Origin: Alphaproteobacteria bacterium
Lineage (GTDB): Bacteria > Planctomycetota > Phycisphaerae > UBA1845
DNA: 64,000 nucleotides
Direction of reading: 5' to 3'
Assembly: GCA_028285105.1 (NCBI GenBank)
Contig: JANQQE010000021.1
Coordinates: 602,242 to 666,241 of the forward strand
The position numbers and the translations under genes are program-made. Positions 54,153 through 63,723 of this stretch are shown piece by piece (within the stretch, counting starts at the first letter, position 1; each line of letters starts with the position of its first letter). The notes under the pieces are model-generated. The model was not told where the DNA came from, did not search any database, and saw only the letters and a program-made list of their open reading frames with translations.

Positions 54153-54962
54153 GTGAATAGTATTACAATCCAACTTCGAAATGTTGTTAAGAAATTTGGC
54201 GATACAACGGCTCTAGATGATGTTTCGCTCAGAGTCATGCGTACGGAAACCGTCGGCATCATCGGTCGTTCGGGTTCCGGAAAATCGACTCTTCTCAACA
54301 TCATGGCCGGCTTGACAGGGCATTCGGAAGGTGACTACGAATTCGATGGCGCCCCATTTACACTCAATGATGGTGAAGAGAACGGGCCCATAGCGGTCGA
54401 TTTGCGACGGAAAACAGGGTATATCAATCAGGCTTCGGACCTGCTTTCCAATTTCTCCGTTTTGCGCAATCTTGAGATCGCCGCCAGTCTGAGTGGACAG
54501 CTCTACTTGGAAGACGTGGCCTGTAATCTTCTCAATAGCGTCGACCTGAAGAACTGCCGATTTCTCGATAGGAAGTGCCTTCCCCACACCCTTAGCGGAG
54601 GTGAGCGCCAACGTGTCAATATAGCCAGGTCAATTATCAAGAACCCGAAAATCATCTTTGCGGATGAACCGACGGGTGCGTTAGATGTGTACACTGGCGA
54701 GGTTATTATTGATCTCCTTATCGAACAAGCCAAGAAAGACCCACCTTGTGCCTTGATCTTGGTCACGCATGATCCCAAAGCTGCAGCCAAGTGTGATCGC
54801 CAACTAGGACTAGTCAAGGGGAGACTCGAACTTGATGGAAACTACACTGCTAAAGAGTTAGCCGAATTCATTAAGAATGACCCGAATCACGGAAACGACG
54901 GGGACAACAACAAGATCAGAAGGACAACCAAAACTGCTCGGATGCTTGACCAATGCTCTTGA
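54153..54962 (+). CDS. ABC transporter ATP-binding protein (MacB/LolD type)
   Basis: A 269-residue ATPase with Walker A GRSGSGKST (about residues 38-46), signature LSGGERQR, Walker B KIIFADEPTGALD and switch LVTHD. The sequence groups with the LolD/MacB class, which powers FtsX-like permeases that move lipoproteins or peptides by a mechanical stroke from the periplasm. The start is GTG at 54153. It overlaps the permease gene by 10 nt. Its place in the operon suggests that it serves export, release or maturation of the Tc-like proteins; this is inferred. Confidence 0.92.
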   Translation: MNSITIQLRNVVKKFGDTTALDDVSLRVMRTETVGIIGRSGSGKSTLLNIMAGLTGHSEGDYEFDGAPFTLNDGEENGPIAVDLRRKTGYINQASDLLSNFSVLRNLEIAASLSGQLYLEDVACNLLNSVDLKNCRFLDRKCLPHTLSGGERQRVNIARSIIKNPKIIFADEPTGALDVYTGEVIIDLLIEQAKKDPPCALILVTHDPKAAAKCDRQLGLVKGRLELDGNYTAKELAEFIKNDPNHGNDGDNNKIRRTTKTARMLDQCS

Positions 54963-56749
54963 GATACATAATCCAGGACACGATCAACCGCCGAGCTGGT
55001 TCCGAGGTTTTTGCGGGAATCTTGGCTATCGCTATTGCCAGCTTCATCACTATCCTTTGCCTCTCCTTCTCCACCGCAGCGGACCGCATAATCAATAAGG
55101 CTATCAACACAACTCGGCCCCGAGCAGGTGTGGTAATGGTGCAGGTTTCAAAGGATCAAGGCAGGTTCTTTACGCTGAAAGAGAAAGAAGCGCTAAAACG
55201 CATACTTGCAAAGAAAGCCATCGCAGAGCAGCACGATGATGTCTCGTTCGAACTTCACGGTCAAATCGAATCCGACACAGACGGCAAGTGGCCATCATTG
55301 CAGTCATTCGATCGAGACGAGTCTGTTGCCGAGCCAATCGTTGGGGAGCCTAGAATCTGGATGGTTCGCAACGATTCCTTTCTCTTTCGAGAAGAATCCG
55401 GATTCAATATGCTACATGAGACTACCAAGTGGATCGACACCGAACCGTTGAGCCTCGGCGTTCTTGTCAATCTGAAGTTTTTTGAGCGATACGAGGGAAA
55501 ATTTGACGACAATAGGTTCAACGAGTTTCGGGAAGATAAAAGTACGCTACCAACCTACTTGCTCGTTGATGTCCCACCCATCACTCTTGAAAATAAGCAA
55601 AACGGACTCGGCCAACAATACATAAGAATTCCAATCAGTGGATACTTCGATGAACCGGACATTGCAGTGGACTTAATCGTGTCGCGAGACATTGCAGCCG
55701 TCTACTTCTACCAGGAGCAAGGTGCGGACGGTTTCAAAGCGGAGTTTTTGCCACATTACTATTTCCAAGTGCATGACAACTCCGATGCGCCACAACCGCT
55801 TATTGGATTGCCAGAGGGGTGGTCATATGAAGATGTGCAGCGAGAATACCCAATACTTGGCTCCCCAGAGCAAGTTCGTGAATGTGGCAATCTTAGGCGG
55901 CTCGGACTTTGGGAATACGACAATGTCCGTGTATTCGTAAGAGACTGGAAAGAACCGGGCGCAAGAGAGAGACTTCGTAAAGCCTTGCAAGACGTATGGT
56001 TTGACGTAGCACTAAAGAAACAACCCGAGAATGCAATAGCGTTCTGTAGGATTCTTCGTGAAAAACGCGACCGACTATACTTAGCAAAAGAAATCGATTT
56101 AGAAGGCGAACCGCTATCTGACGACATCAAAATCACTCCGCGCGACGTCTCCAAAGCGGACGAGTCATTCTTCATAGTTGAATATTCGGGCGAAAAGCGG
56201 CGGTTCATTCTGCATCGCAATGGTGACTCTTTGTCAATGAAGCAGCAAGTGGGTTGGGACACGGAGCTAGAGGACATCCAGTCAACGACGGCTCTGATTC
56301 GAGTGCGCCAAGCGGTACAAGTGTACAGCTGGGGCGTAATCGTGATCGTGTTCCTTCTCGGCCTCGCAGCCGTATTTCTGCTCGCCGTATGTCACGTACT
56401 TAGGAAGCAAAGAGATATTGGGCTACTCTACAGCAATGGAGCATCATCGCAGACCATTTTTGCTGTCTTCCTCGGCGAAATGATACTACTAGGCATAACC
56501 GGATTCATGCTCGGCACACTTCTGGCCTCTTTCATCGCACCTTGCTTGAGTGGGATCGCCCGAGCGGCCTTGACAGCTTTTTCGACTGCGCTTGAGGGTC
56601 GAGAGGGCGTAGACAGGCTTTTAAGTGTCGCTCCGTCGATGATAGCCTATTCATTAATTCTGATCCTATTCTTCGTGATCCTCGGTGCCTTGATCCCTGC
56701 ATATCGCGCCACACGGACAGATCCATTGACAAGTATTGCTACAGGATGA
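54953..56749 (+). CDS. FtsX-like ABC transporter permease
   Basis: A 598-residue membrane protein with one N-terminal helix (about residues 18-45), a large periplasmic domain (about 50-450) and three C-terminal helices (about 458-485, 508-535, 570-592), the MacB/LolC-E topology. The C-terminal end ALIPAYRATRTDPLTSIATG is the typical FtsX-family closing motif. The periplasmic part is larger than in most LolE proteins. It is the partner of the ATPase encoded just upstream. Confidence 0.88.
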   Translation: MLLRYIIQDTINRRAGSEVFAGILAIAIASFITILCLSFSTAADRIINKAINTTRPRAGVVMVQVSKDQGRFFTLKEKEALKRILAKKAIAEQHDDVSFELHGQIESDTDGKWPSLQSFDRDESVAEPIVGEPRIWMVRNDSFLFREESGFNMLHETTKWIDTEPLSLGVLVNLKFFERYEGKFDDNRFNEFREDKSTLPTYLLVDVPPITLENKQNGLGQQYIRIPISGYFDEPDIAVDLIVSRDIAAVYFYQEQGADGFKAEFLPHYYFQVHDNSDAPQPLIGLPEGWSYEDVQREYPILGSPEQVRECGNLRRLGLWEYDNVRVFVRDWKEPGARERLRKALQDVWFDVALKKQPENAIAFCRILREKRDRLYLAKEIDLEGEPLSDDIKITPRDVSKADESFFIVEYSGEKRRFILHRNGDSLSMKQQVGWDTELEDIQSTTALIRVRQAVQVYSWGVIVIVFLLGLAAVFLLAVCHVLRKQRDIGLLYSNGASSQTIFAVFLGEMILLGITGFMLGTLLASFIAPCLSGIARAALTAFSTALEGREGVDRLLSVAPSMIAYSLILILFFVILGALIPAYRATRTDPLTSIATG

Positions 56750-56756
56750 ATACAGT

Positions 56757-59171
56757 ATGTTAAAATTGTTTGTTTGGTGCATTATTGTTCAGTTGATGTG
56801 CTTGTCATCGGCTTCAGCGCAATTAGAACTGTATGTAGTTGATGTTGATAATCAGTCGGATGTCGGTCGAATAGTTGCCTTAGATTATCGTCAAGCAAAG
56901 AACTACGCCCGAAACTACTACGTAACCATTACCTCTAGATTGGAAAAGACAACATATGCAATCTTGTCAGACAGGTTAGACGAGACGGGCAAGGATGACA
57001 CTGGCATGTTTTACATCCTGCGCGATTCAAATGAGCGACACTTCATTCTTCCTGAACACGTTCGGAAGAACATTGCCAATGGCTGGATTGTTAATGAAAC
57101 CGTAGACCTTCCCATAAGCACAAAATCCAACTTAACTCTTCACATTTTTCATTTTGGGAAGACTAGTAACTTGCATGCGGTCAACAATATAATTGGTGGC
57201 CGCAACACGGCACATGAGATAAAAAAAGAAGCTGCAATTCTTTGGCTGCCCCATAAAGACTGGATGTTGTTCTCAACACAGCGGCCAGACACAAAGCTTG
57301 TGCCAAATTATTCTACGGGGCCTAATCAGTTTTTTGTTGTTCCGAAAACAAACACGACATATATGGTGTTGGATTCTTTGAAACGACTCAGTTTTTTGAA
57401 TCCAAGCGAGCTGAATGACTATGAATGCTGGAAAGTCGGGGCTAGGGACATCCAGCCGGATTCCAAAGTCAATCCAATTGTCACATCGGGCCTGGATGAG
57501 ACAGATTTCTACGACGAGTTGGATCGCGGCGATATTTGGCTAACAGCATTCGATGTCGGTCGTCTGCGAGTCGACAAGTATGGATCGCTGTTTATTCCGA
57601 AACAGTTTATGTCTAAGTGTGAGTTTCATGTCAACGAAAACTCAAAATGTGCACTATTTGATGCTAAAATGCGAGTCGAGAACGAGATTGTTCAAATTCA
57701 ATTTATTCGGCCAAAATCCATAGTTCGATTCCGCACTATTGCTGGGCCAGTCGAGTATGAATTGGGTCACGAGAGTGTGAGAAAACGCCTGCGGCGCGGC
57801 GAGTCACTATCAGAGTTGAACGGAGCAATCGCGAACTCTATTCTTGAAGGGCAAGAGGTCGACATTCCATTCCTGGACTTCGAAGGAAGAGCCATGGCTT
57901 CGATGGAAAAGACCCCTCATGGAAAACGGTGGATCTTGGACCTAAGTTCAGCCAATCAACATAAGCTCCAGTTCAACATTCAAGTGAACGACGATCAAGG
58001 AATTAGTGCCGAGGGCTGGACGTTGTCATCAAACACAGGCAAAATGGTAACCGTTGATCAGTTTTCGCAAATCAACTTCTCAGATGCGCGGGAGTTGATG
58101 GGGCATGTCTTGACGCTAACTCCACCAAGGACCATCCCTTGGTATTCGCCGATTGAAGGAATCGAGCTTTCTGAGAGTACATTAAACACCCAGATTACTA
58201 GCGAAGTCGACGTGGACGGCGCACCTGTAATGGTTTCAATCAAACCAGAATCGCTGAAGGGTATCACGCCCGCCGCAGCACTCGTAATGAAAGACGGAAG
58301 AAGATTCGAAGTCCTCGGTGAGGTTGATCGCCTTGGGCTTAGGCCAAATTCCGTTGCGGAGATCACGAATTCTGGACGAAAGCCCTTGTCTGTAAGGACG
58401 CTTGATCTTCAATTGAAAGAAATCGCCTCAATTGAGCCCATAGGATTGTTTGGAACTCGTAAGACTGAGGTTACTGAAGCAAATGCGCGTTTGATCAAGG
58501 AGGACTTGGCTAGCTTTTTCTTGAGGCGCAACGGCATTCTGGATGTGTACACAACAGCCATGTCCACTGCGAATCTCAGTGACTTGAACCCATCGCCATT
58601 ATCCACGAAATATAAGTGGGGTGTGACTACCTTATCGCCAGCGAAGATGAAGAGCGAATACACGTCTGGCAACCCAAGAGAACAGGAGCACCACGAAGGT
58701 GAAAGAGCTCATGTGTTTATTGGAATCGTATTCTCAAACGTCAATGCAGCCACCTCCACGAAACTGCGGTCGAAATGGCGTAGACTCTCAAAGCCATTCT
58801 TCAATGTTCTGATAGAGTCGGGTTATGACTCCGTGAGCGTCTTTGCTATTGTGTCTTCTAACGAAAATGTAATTGCAAGAGAGATCTATCAGGAACCTGA
58901 TTTTGTGAAGACTCGCGAGCAATATCAAGAATTTCAAACCTGTCTTTCGAAACAGTTTCTTGGATCACGGGAAATCAATATCACGGCTGCGACGAGCACG
59001 TTGCAGGACCGGGCCATAACGAATACAGAATTATTTTTGATTTATCCTGGCGGAGTTCCCAGTATTAGTGCTCTCGCTCCATTGGATGGATTCTCTAAAT
59101 CAACTCGTGTTTCTGGTTTTAATGACATGTCCGAAGATGCGATTGCCAGTCTTAAGGGAAACCGAGAATGA
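56757..59171 (+). CDS. Secreted protein of unknown function (804 aa)
   Basis: An 804-residue protein with a clear signal peptide (LKLFVWCIIVQLMCLSSASA, then Q). The ATG at 56757 is chosen over a TTG at 56736 in the same frame because it opens the signal peptide directly and AGGA lies upstream. The mature protein is mixed alpha/beta with no motif that I can name; a C-terminal part (about 640-760) looks like a separate alpha/beta domain. Codon usage is notably AT-rich. The stop overlaps the next start by 4 nt, tying it to the vWA gene. Confidence 0.7.
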   Translation: MLKLFVWCIIVQLMCLSSASAQLELYVVDVDNQSDVGRIVALDYRQAKNYARNYYVTITSRLEKTTYAILSDRLDETGKDDTGMFYILRDSNERHFILPEHVRKNIANGWIVNETVDLPISTKSNLTLHIFHFGKTSNLHAVNNIIGGRNTAHEIKKEAAILWLPHKDWMLFSTQRPDTKLVPNYSTGPNQFFVVPKTNTTYMVLDSLKRLSFLNPSELNDYECWKVGARDIQPDSKVNPIVTSGLDETDFYDELDRGDIWLTAFDVGRLRVDKYGSLFIPKQFMSKCEFHVNENSKCALFDAKMRVENEIVQIQFIRPKSIVRFRTIAGPVEYELGHESVRKRLRRGESLSELNGAIANSILEGQEVDIPFLDFEGRAMASMEKTPHGKRWILDLSSANQHKLQFNIQVNDDQGISAEGWTLSSNTGKMVTVDQFSQINFSDARELMGHVLTLTPPRTIPWYSPIEGIELSESTLNTQITSEVDVDGAPVMVSIKPESLKGITPAAALVMKDGRRFEVLGEVDRLGLRPNSVAEITNSGRKPLSVRTLDLQLKEIASIEPIGLFGTRKTEVTEANARLIKEDLASFFLRRNGILDVYTTAMSTANLSDLNPSPLSTKYKWGVTTLSPAKMKSEYTSGNPREQEHHEGERAHVFIGIVFSNVNAATSTKLRSKWRRLSKPFFNVLIESGYDSVSVFAIVSSNENVIAREIYQEPDFVKTREQYQEFQTCLSKQFLGSREINITAATSTLQDRAITNTELFLIYPGGVPSISALAPLDGFSKSTRVSGFNDMSEDAIASLKGNRE

Positions 59172-61774
59172 CTAACAAGTATAGGTATGCAATTCGATAT
59201 GGGTTTCTCGTGTTGTTCTTAATCGGCGAGATCGCGTTTGCTCAGGAGAGAGTTATCACGTCAAGAATAATGACGGAAGAAGTTGATGGCCAATCTCGAT
59301 ACAGAGTGTTCTTGGTCAACAAGTCGAAAGTCGTTGTTTTTGAGTCCGCAACCGCAGAATCGGGAAATGTGATGACGTTGGCGTTAGGCGATTTGTACTT
59401 TGCGACCAAAGAGCAAAACGATCGTTATTCGCTTGCAAAGTACGACGACTTTGAAGACAAACTCGAAGAATTAGGTTGGGTCGATGTCTCTGACTTATTG
59501 AGTCGAAGAACGCCGTTGATTGTAGGGGAATCGCGAAGGCTTGGCCTGAATGTCGTGCGTCCAGGTCAGGTGAGCTCGCTCAACCTCGACAACACCCTGC
59601 CCGTCCGATGCGTGTCGAAACCTGATGTTGCCGCGATCCCTGTTGGCAAACCTGGCGGGGAACCGGACAACAATAGCGAAAATAAGCTGAATGGTTGGAG
59701 TTGGTATTACGTCTATGGTGTTTTCAAGAATACAGAATCCGGCAGCCAGCCTGAAGACTGGGTGTTGATTGCAAACAGTCCGCAGCTGATTGACCAAGAT
59801 GTGCAATCCACTGAGGTTGACGAAGCGAAGGCGGCAACTTCTCGACTCTTAGGTTGGGTGAAGTTGAAGGACGTAGAACTTTGGTGTTCCAATTTTGTAC
59901 TGGAATACAATACGAGCGCTAACGCGGTGGCCTTTAGGCAAGAACATGCGCCAGCGAAGGTCTACAGAGTTAAAGACACGGAGGGCGCTGTTCAGGGAAC
60001 GGAACCATTGGACGCCTATATTGAACAAGAGGGCGTCAGGCTTTTGCGGCTTGACCCTTTTGGGATGGACAGAGAATACCCACGATTGCATGTTCTGGAC
60101 AAGCAAGATGCAATCGCTGGCGGTGGATTTTGGCTGAGGGTTGCATCCGTAGGGAGTACCAACGCCCAAGTTGATCCTGTCAAAATAACGCGCATGATTA
60201 TCGCACTCAATGACATCCAAAGGAAACTTCGGCAGGTTGACGTGTGTTTTGCAGTAGATGCTTCGGGAAGTATGGAAAAAGAAATAAACGCTGTGCGTGC
60301 ATTTGCAAAGGAGCTAGCGGCCCGTCTAAAGAGGCTTGGGACGACCGGACAGAAACAGGTAATGTATCTCGGCACCGCGCTTAAGGGCGAAGGGGACGGC
60401 GATCGAGATGACCGGTTTGTCCTCGACACAACGCTGGATATCCACATTTCGTTGATTTCTTTCCAAGATCCCGGAGGCCAAGTCGACGGTCCGGCTCCGT
60501 GGTATACCAAGAAACACTTCGCAGGCTACGATCTCGTTGAGCGTGGCCTTGGACCGTTCCCGAAGAAAGAGGACTTGCGCGGGGGGAGGGCTGGTGAGCC
60601 TATACATGCTGCTCTTCTCCGGGCGTGCACCGAACCAGGGATATGGCGCAAGGACTCAACAGTTAGGGTTCTCATTTGCATTGCAGATGAACCTGGTAAA
60701 GCACACGGTGGAGTGAATGCTGAAACAGTACGACTGAAAATGCCGGACTTTCCAGAGTCATCGCTGAGCAACACACCCAAGCTGAAGGACATCCCGGTAG
60801 CAACAAGGAAGAAAATGCGCACGAAAATAATCGGAATGTATTGTGCGACAGATGAAGAGCGGGATGACGAAAACACATTCGCAAAATTCCACTCAAACCT
60901 AGCTTCGCTCGTTGAGACACCGGGCACTGCTAATAATCCTGGCTCTGATATCATCGATGTGAAGACAGACCAAAAGAACCAGCTTCTTGCGGTCCAAAAA
61001 TATGTTCGCGCTATTGTCAACAAACAACAATCGGTTATCAAGAACTCGCTAAAGACTCTGGAGGATACGATTAACGGAGAGAAAATACAGCCTAGCGCAT
61101 TGCTATTGTCAGATGTTGCTCTAAACGATCGAATCTCCGAGAATCCAGAGATTAAGAATCTAGAGGAACTTAGGCAAGCTTCCACGGTTGCTTTCTTCCG
61201 AGGATACGTACCTTTCGGAGGCGCTAAGCCGGATGAAGAACCATATCGTGTTAGACTCCTCTTTGAACGCACAGACCTTGAGTACCTCGCCAGCTTGTCG
61301 AAGGACGTTGGGAGAGCAATTAACCAAAGGTTTGACTCTAAGCTAAGTGATAAGAGAAGTCGCGATCGCCAAATTGCGGAGCTTTACATTGCTGCGCTAA
61401 CCGACGGAATTGGTCAGAGACTAACACCGCAAGAAATTGCTGAAAAAGCTGACAAGCTCCTCAATGATGTCGGAACGACGGCAGTCGAATTATTGGGAAT
61501 ATCTCGATCGATTCCGCTGCGACCTGATGGATTCTTGCGTACAAGGTTTATAGACATTCTACGATTGCAGCCGAAAGAAATTAAGAGCCTGGGTTTTGAT
61601 CTGCACCGCAAAGGACTCGGTCTGACGCGAATTTCGGAGGGATTCACAGTGCCAGAGAGCTTCGAAGATATCCTGAACTCTGAAAAAGCACCAAAGATCA
61701 GAAAGTATTGGTTTCATAAGCCCCAAGACTCCTACCTTGAATTCTGTTACGTTCCTGAAAGCTATTTACCTTAG
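59168..61774 (+). CDS. Secreted von Willebrand factor A protein (PpkA-like vWA)
   Basis: An 868-residue protein with an N-terminal signal peptide (to about residue 25, cut after AFAQ). Residues about 160-250 contain a GWV/W-rich SH3-like segment (LLGWVKLKDVELWCS). Residues about 355-580 are a vWA domain with the metal site DASGS (VCFAVDASGSMEKEINAV) and the partner strand VRVLICIADEPG; the layout recalls the vWA part of the T6SS-associated PpkA. The helical C-terminal third is unassigned. It is the last gene of the operon; an IS element begins 23 nt after its stop. vWA proteins usually work as metal-dependent adhesive or assembly factors. Confidence 0.82.
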   Translation: MTNKYRYAIRYGFLVLFLIGEIAFAQERVITSRIMTEEVDGQSRYRVFLVNKSKVVVFESATAESGNVMTLALGDLYFATKEQNDRYSLAKYDDFEDKLEELGWVDVSDLLSRRTPLIVGESRRLGLNVVRPGQVSSLNLDNTLPVRCVSKPDVAAIPVGKPGGEPDNNSENKLNGWSWYYVYGVFKNTESGSQPEDWVLIANSPQLIDQDVQSTEVDEAKAATSRLLGWVKLKDVELWCSNFVLEYNTSANAVAFRQEHAPAKVYRVKDTEGAVQGTEPLDAYIEQEGVRLLRLDPFGMDREYPRLHVLDKQDAIAGGGFWLRVASVGSTNAQVDPVKITRMIIALNDIQRKLRQVDVCFAVDASGSMEKEINAVRAFAKELAARLKRLGTTGQKQVMYLGTALKGEGDGDRDDRFVLDTTLDIHISLISFQDPGGQVDGPAPWYTKKHFAGYDLVERGLGPFPKKEDLRGGRAGEPIHAALLRACTEPGIWRKDSTVRVLICIADEPGKAHGGVNAETVRLKMPDFPESSLSNTPKLKDIPVATRKKMRTKIIGMYCATDEERDDENTFAKFHSNLASLVETPGTANNPGSDIIDVKTDQKNQLLAVQKYVRAIVNKQQSVIKNSLKTLEDTINGEKIQPSALLLSDVALNDRISENPEIKNLEELRQASTVAFFRGYVPFGGAKPDEEPYRVRLLFERTDLEYLASLSKDVGRAINQRFDSKLSDKRSRDRQIAELYIAALTDGIGQRLTPQEIAEKADKLLNDVGTTAVELLGISRSIPLRPDGFLRTRFIDILRLQPKEIKSLGFDLHRKGLGLTRISEGFTVPESFEDILNSEKAPKIRKYWFHKPQDSYLEFCYVPESYLP

Positions 61775-61868
61775 CTCATAATTTCGGGGGGGCTTAAGAC
61801 CTTATCCCAATAACCCTTCGTGAGCCGATAGTGTTTCGGGCGATGATGCCAGAGCATGGAGGCTCGCG

Positions 61869-62333
61869 ATGGGAAACAATCGATTTCAGTTGTCAGATAA
61901 GTTGTTTGCGTTCTTTGAGAAGCTGCTGCCCAAACGGGTGAACACGCATCGCTTTGGCGGTGGGCGGCCTTGGCGGTCGGATCGTGACTGTTTGAACGGT
62001 ATTCTTTTTGTGCTGCGAACCGGTTGCCAATGGAGGGCGCTCGATGCCACCGGTATCTGTCCGGGCTCGACAGCTCACCGCTTTCAACAGTGGGTGCAAG
62101 CCGGTGTCTTCGAAACGTTGTTCCACTGTGCGGCGAAGCGCTATGACGAACTGATCGGACTCGACTGGTCGTTTCTGAGTTTGGACGGCGCGACGACCAA
62201 GGCTCCACTCGGCGGGGAAAAAAGCGGGCCGCAACCCCACCGACCGCGGAAAGAGTGGGACGAAACGCAGTCTGCTGGTCGACGCGGCCGGAATACCGTT
62301 GTCGGTATTCGTGGACGCCGCCAACGTGCATGA
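61869..62333 (+). CDS. IS5-family transposase, upstream frame (orfA)
   Basis: A 154-residue frame with the DUF4096-like N-terminus (FGGGRPWRSDRDCLNGILFVLRTG without the usual variation) and the first catalytic aspartate in FLSLDGATTKAP. Family similarity ends at LGGEK (nt 62211-62222); beyond that the frame reads nonsense and the matching sequence continues in the +1 frame of orfB. The change falls on the run AAAAAA at 62218-62223. Confidence 0.85.
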   Translation: MGNNRFQLSDKLFAFFEKLLPKRVNTHRFGGGRPWRSDRDCLNGILFVLRTGCQWRALDATGICPGSTAHRFQQWVQAGVFETLFHCAAKRYDELIGLDWSFLSLDGATTKAPLGGEKSGPQPHRPRKEWDETQSAGRRGRNTVVGIRGRRQRA

Positions 62334-62694
62334 CATGTGTTTGGTCGGTGCGAACCTGTTGGAATTGGATGATTTGCCGGTGAAGCGCCCGAGCCCGCGG
62401 CGGACAACGCAAGGCATGTGCATGGACAAGGGATATGACTATCCGGTTATCGGTGAGTTGGTCAGCACGTTCGGATTCACGCCGCACATTCGCAGCCGCG
62501 GCGAAGAACGCAAAGCGATGCGACGGTGTCGCAGGTACCGACCACACCGGTGGGTCGTCGAGGGCACGCACAGTTGGTACAACCGCTTCCGCGATCTGCT
62601 CATCCGCTGGTGCAAGAAAGAAGAAAACTTTACTGCTCAACTGCATCTGGCATCCGCCATTATCATTGGGAGTTTCATAGGGTTGTCCGGATAG
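62224..62694 (+). CDS. IS5-family transposase, downstream frame (orfB)
   Basis: The frame that continues the transposase begins in the A6 run and reads AGRNPTDRGKSGTKRSLLVD, then VFVDAANVHD with the second catalytic Asp and RWVVEGTHSWYNRFRDLL with the Glu of the DDE triad. A separate ATG-initiated product would start only at 62299 and lack part of the core. A +1 shift or slippage on A6 is needed to join it to orfA; otherwise the gene is a pseudogene by one added A. Confidence 0.82.
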   Translation, partial: AGRNPTDRGKSGTKRSLLVDAAGIPLSVFVDAANVHDMCLVGANLLELDDLPVKRPSPRRTTQGMCMDKGYDYPVIGELVSTFGFTPHIRSRGEERKAMRRCRRYRPHRWVVEGTHSWYNRFRDLLIRWCKKEENFTAQLHLASAIIIGSFIGLSG

Positions 62695-62701
62695 GCTCTA
62701 A

Positions 62702-63384
62702 GCCAGCCATTGTAAAGGAACTATATTCCTATCAGTCGAGTCGTAGTGTCCGTGAACTCAGATTGGTGGGAAGCGGCGCGTCGACACATTGATTGAATCG
62801 CTGTTAAGCATTCGTTCGAACAAACCTGACGACTTCCCAGGTTCTTACGAACGTCCTCTTAGCGTAGGCGCCATGAGCACCCTTGTCGTCAAGTCCAGCC
62901 TAACTGGCTTGTCGCCGCGCGGCCCAGTGGTAATATTTGCGGTCGGCGCGGCCGCGGGTGTCGGCGACGCGGTACTCGCAGATGCATTGCCTCTTGCTGA
63001 TGTCCACAGTAGGGTAGACGGATTTGCCCGATCGGACCGAGCAGGAGCCAAACCGGCATTGTGAAAGTCGGTGATTCGCAGCCTGGTCGGCTGATCGTAG
63101 ATCCTATCCGAGATCGGGTAACTTGTTGTAGACCAAAGAGTTGGCTCGCTAGGGTGCTGGAGAGACAATGGTAGATACTGCGTTATTCAACGACCTCAAT
63201 GTAGGTTTGGTTGCCTTGTATATTCAACAGATCGTGGGCAACCGGGTTTTCCTGTGCGAGAACAGCCACTTGATTTGAAAGATGCTGCGAGTAATGCCAG
63301 TGGCGTCATGCTCGCAATGGCTTCAAGTCAGTGGTCTCCAGACTGCAGAAAATCGCAAAGGCTTCTACGGGGGCATCGCGCCCG
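62702..63384. other. Stretch without a supported gene
   Basis: Nearly 700 nt between the IS5-type element and the DUF1580-type gene. Frames of 78-107 codons exist on both strands but none has a ribosome site or recognisable family. Uneven base composition inside the stretch suggests remnants of different origins. Confidence 0.45.
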
Positions 63385-63723
63385 TTATGTGTTTCGGTCG
63401 ACCGAATTTCCCCCTTGAAGTTTGCATTGCACCTCTCTTGCGGCCCGCTCAATTTCATGCTGCCGCCGTCTCGGTGTCGTGTGCCTGGGAATCGTTGGAC
63501 CTGAAGCCCTTGTCGTGAGACGCTCTCCGAAGCGTTGGAGTGCCTCGATCGACGTATATGTTGTACCCCCGATCTTTAATGATTCGAGCTTGACCCCGTG
63601 CACACCCCGACTAACCCATCGATATACCGCGCTGATGTGGACGCGTTTGCCATTGGGCCGAGGCGGGAGATGCCGCGGCGCGTCACGCAGCGATATCAGA
63701 TTCTCTTCGTTAAATTCAATCAC
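63385..63723 (-). CDS. DUF1580-type helix-turn-helix protein (excisionase-like)
   Basis: A 112-residue protein if started at the GTG 63723. The segment LISLRDAPRHLPPRPNGKR, then HISAVYRWVSRGVHGVKLES and TTYTSIEALQRFGE, is the DUF1580 module known mainly from planctomycetes, a MerR/excisionase-like DNA-binding fold often close to integrases. The frame is open further upstream to 63990, but that part is not conserved-looking and runs antisense to the IS3-type start. A basic C-terminal tail follows the domain. It suggests that an integrase of the island may be near. Confidence 0.7.
   Translation of the reverse strand: MIEFNEENLISLRDAPRHLPPRPNGKRVHISAVYRWVSRGVHGVKLESLKIGGTTYTSIEALQRFGERLTTRASGPTIPRHTTPRRRQHEIERAAREVQCKLQGGNSVDRNT

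Larger units (their letters stand above)
61795..62701 (+). mobile_element. IS5-family insertion sequence with 3-bp target duplication
   Basis: The element proper is 61798-62698 (901 nt). Its ends are 20-nt imperfect inverted repeats (GACCTTATCC... and GAGCCTATCC..., 15 of 20 matching). The flanking TAA (61795-61797 and 62699-62701) is the target duplication, and both sides fit YTNAR, the target taste of IS1031/IS427-like IS5 elements. It holds two overlapping transposase frames. The element lies 23 nt behind the vWA gene and does not break a recognisable gene. Confidence 0.9.

Noticed and set aside
35637..61774. Phage-tail-like contractile injection system or T6SS
   Set aside because: No sheath, tube, baseplate or ClpV-like genes are present. 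The RHS and vWA parts alone do not make such a system, and Tc-like features fit better.
61771..62646. 291-codon open frame on the minus strand over the IS element
   Set aside because: It is antisense to the transposase frames, which contain the DDE residues; it ends in the inverted repeat and looks like a shadow.
62789..63168. ORFs of 91 and 107 codons on opposite strands
   Set aside because: The two frames overlap each other, neither has a ribosome site or a recognised family, and the composition is consistent with chance frames in GC-rich remnants.
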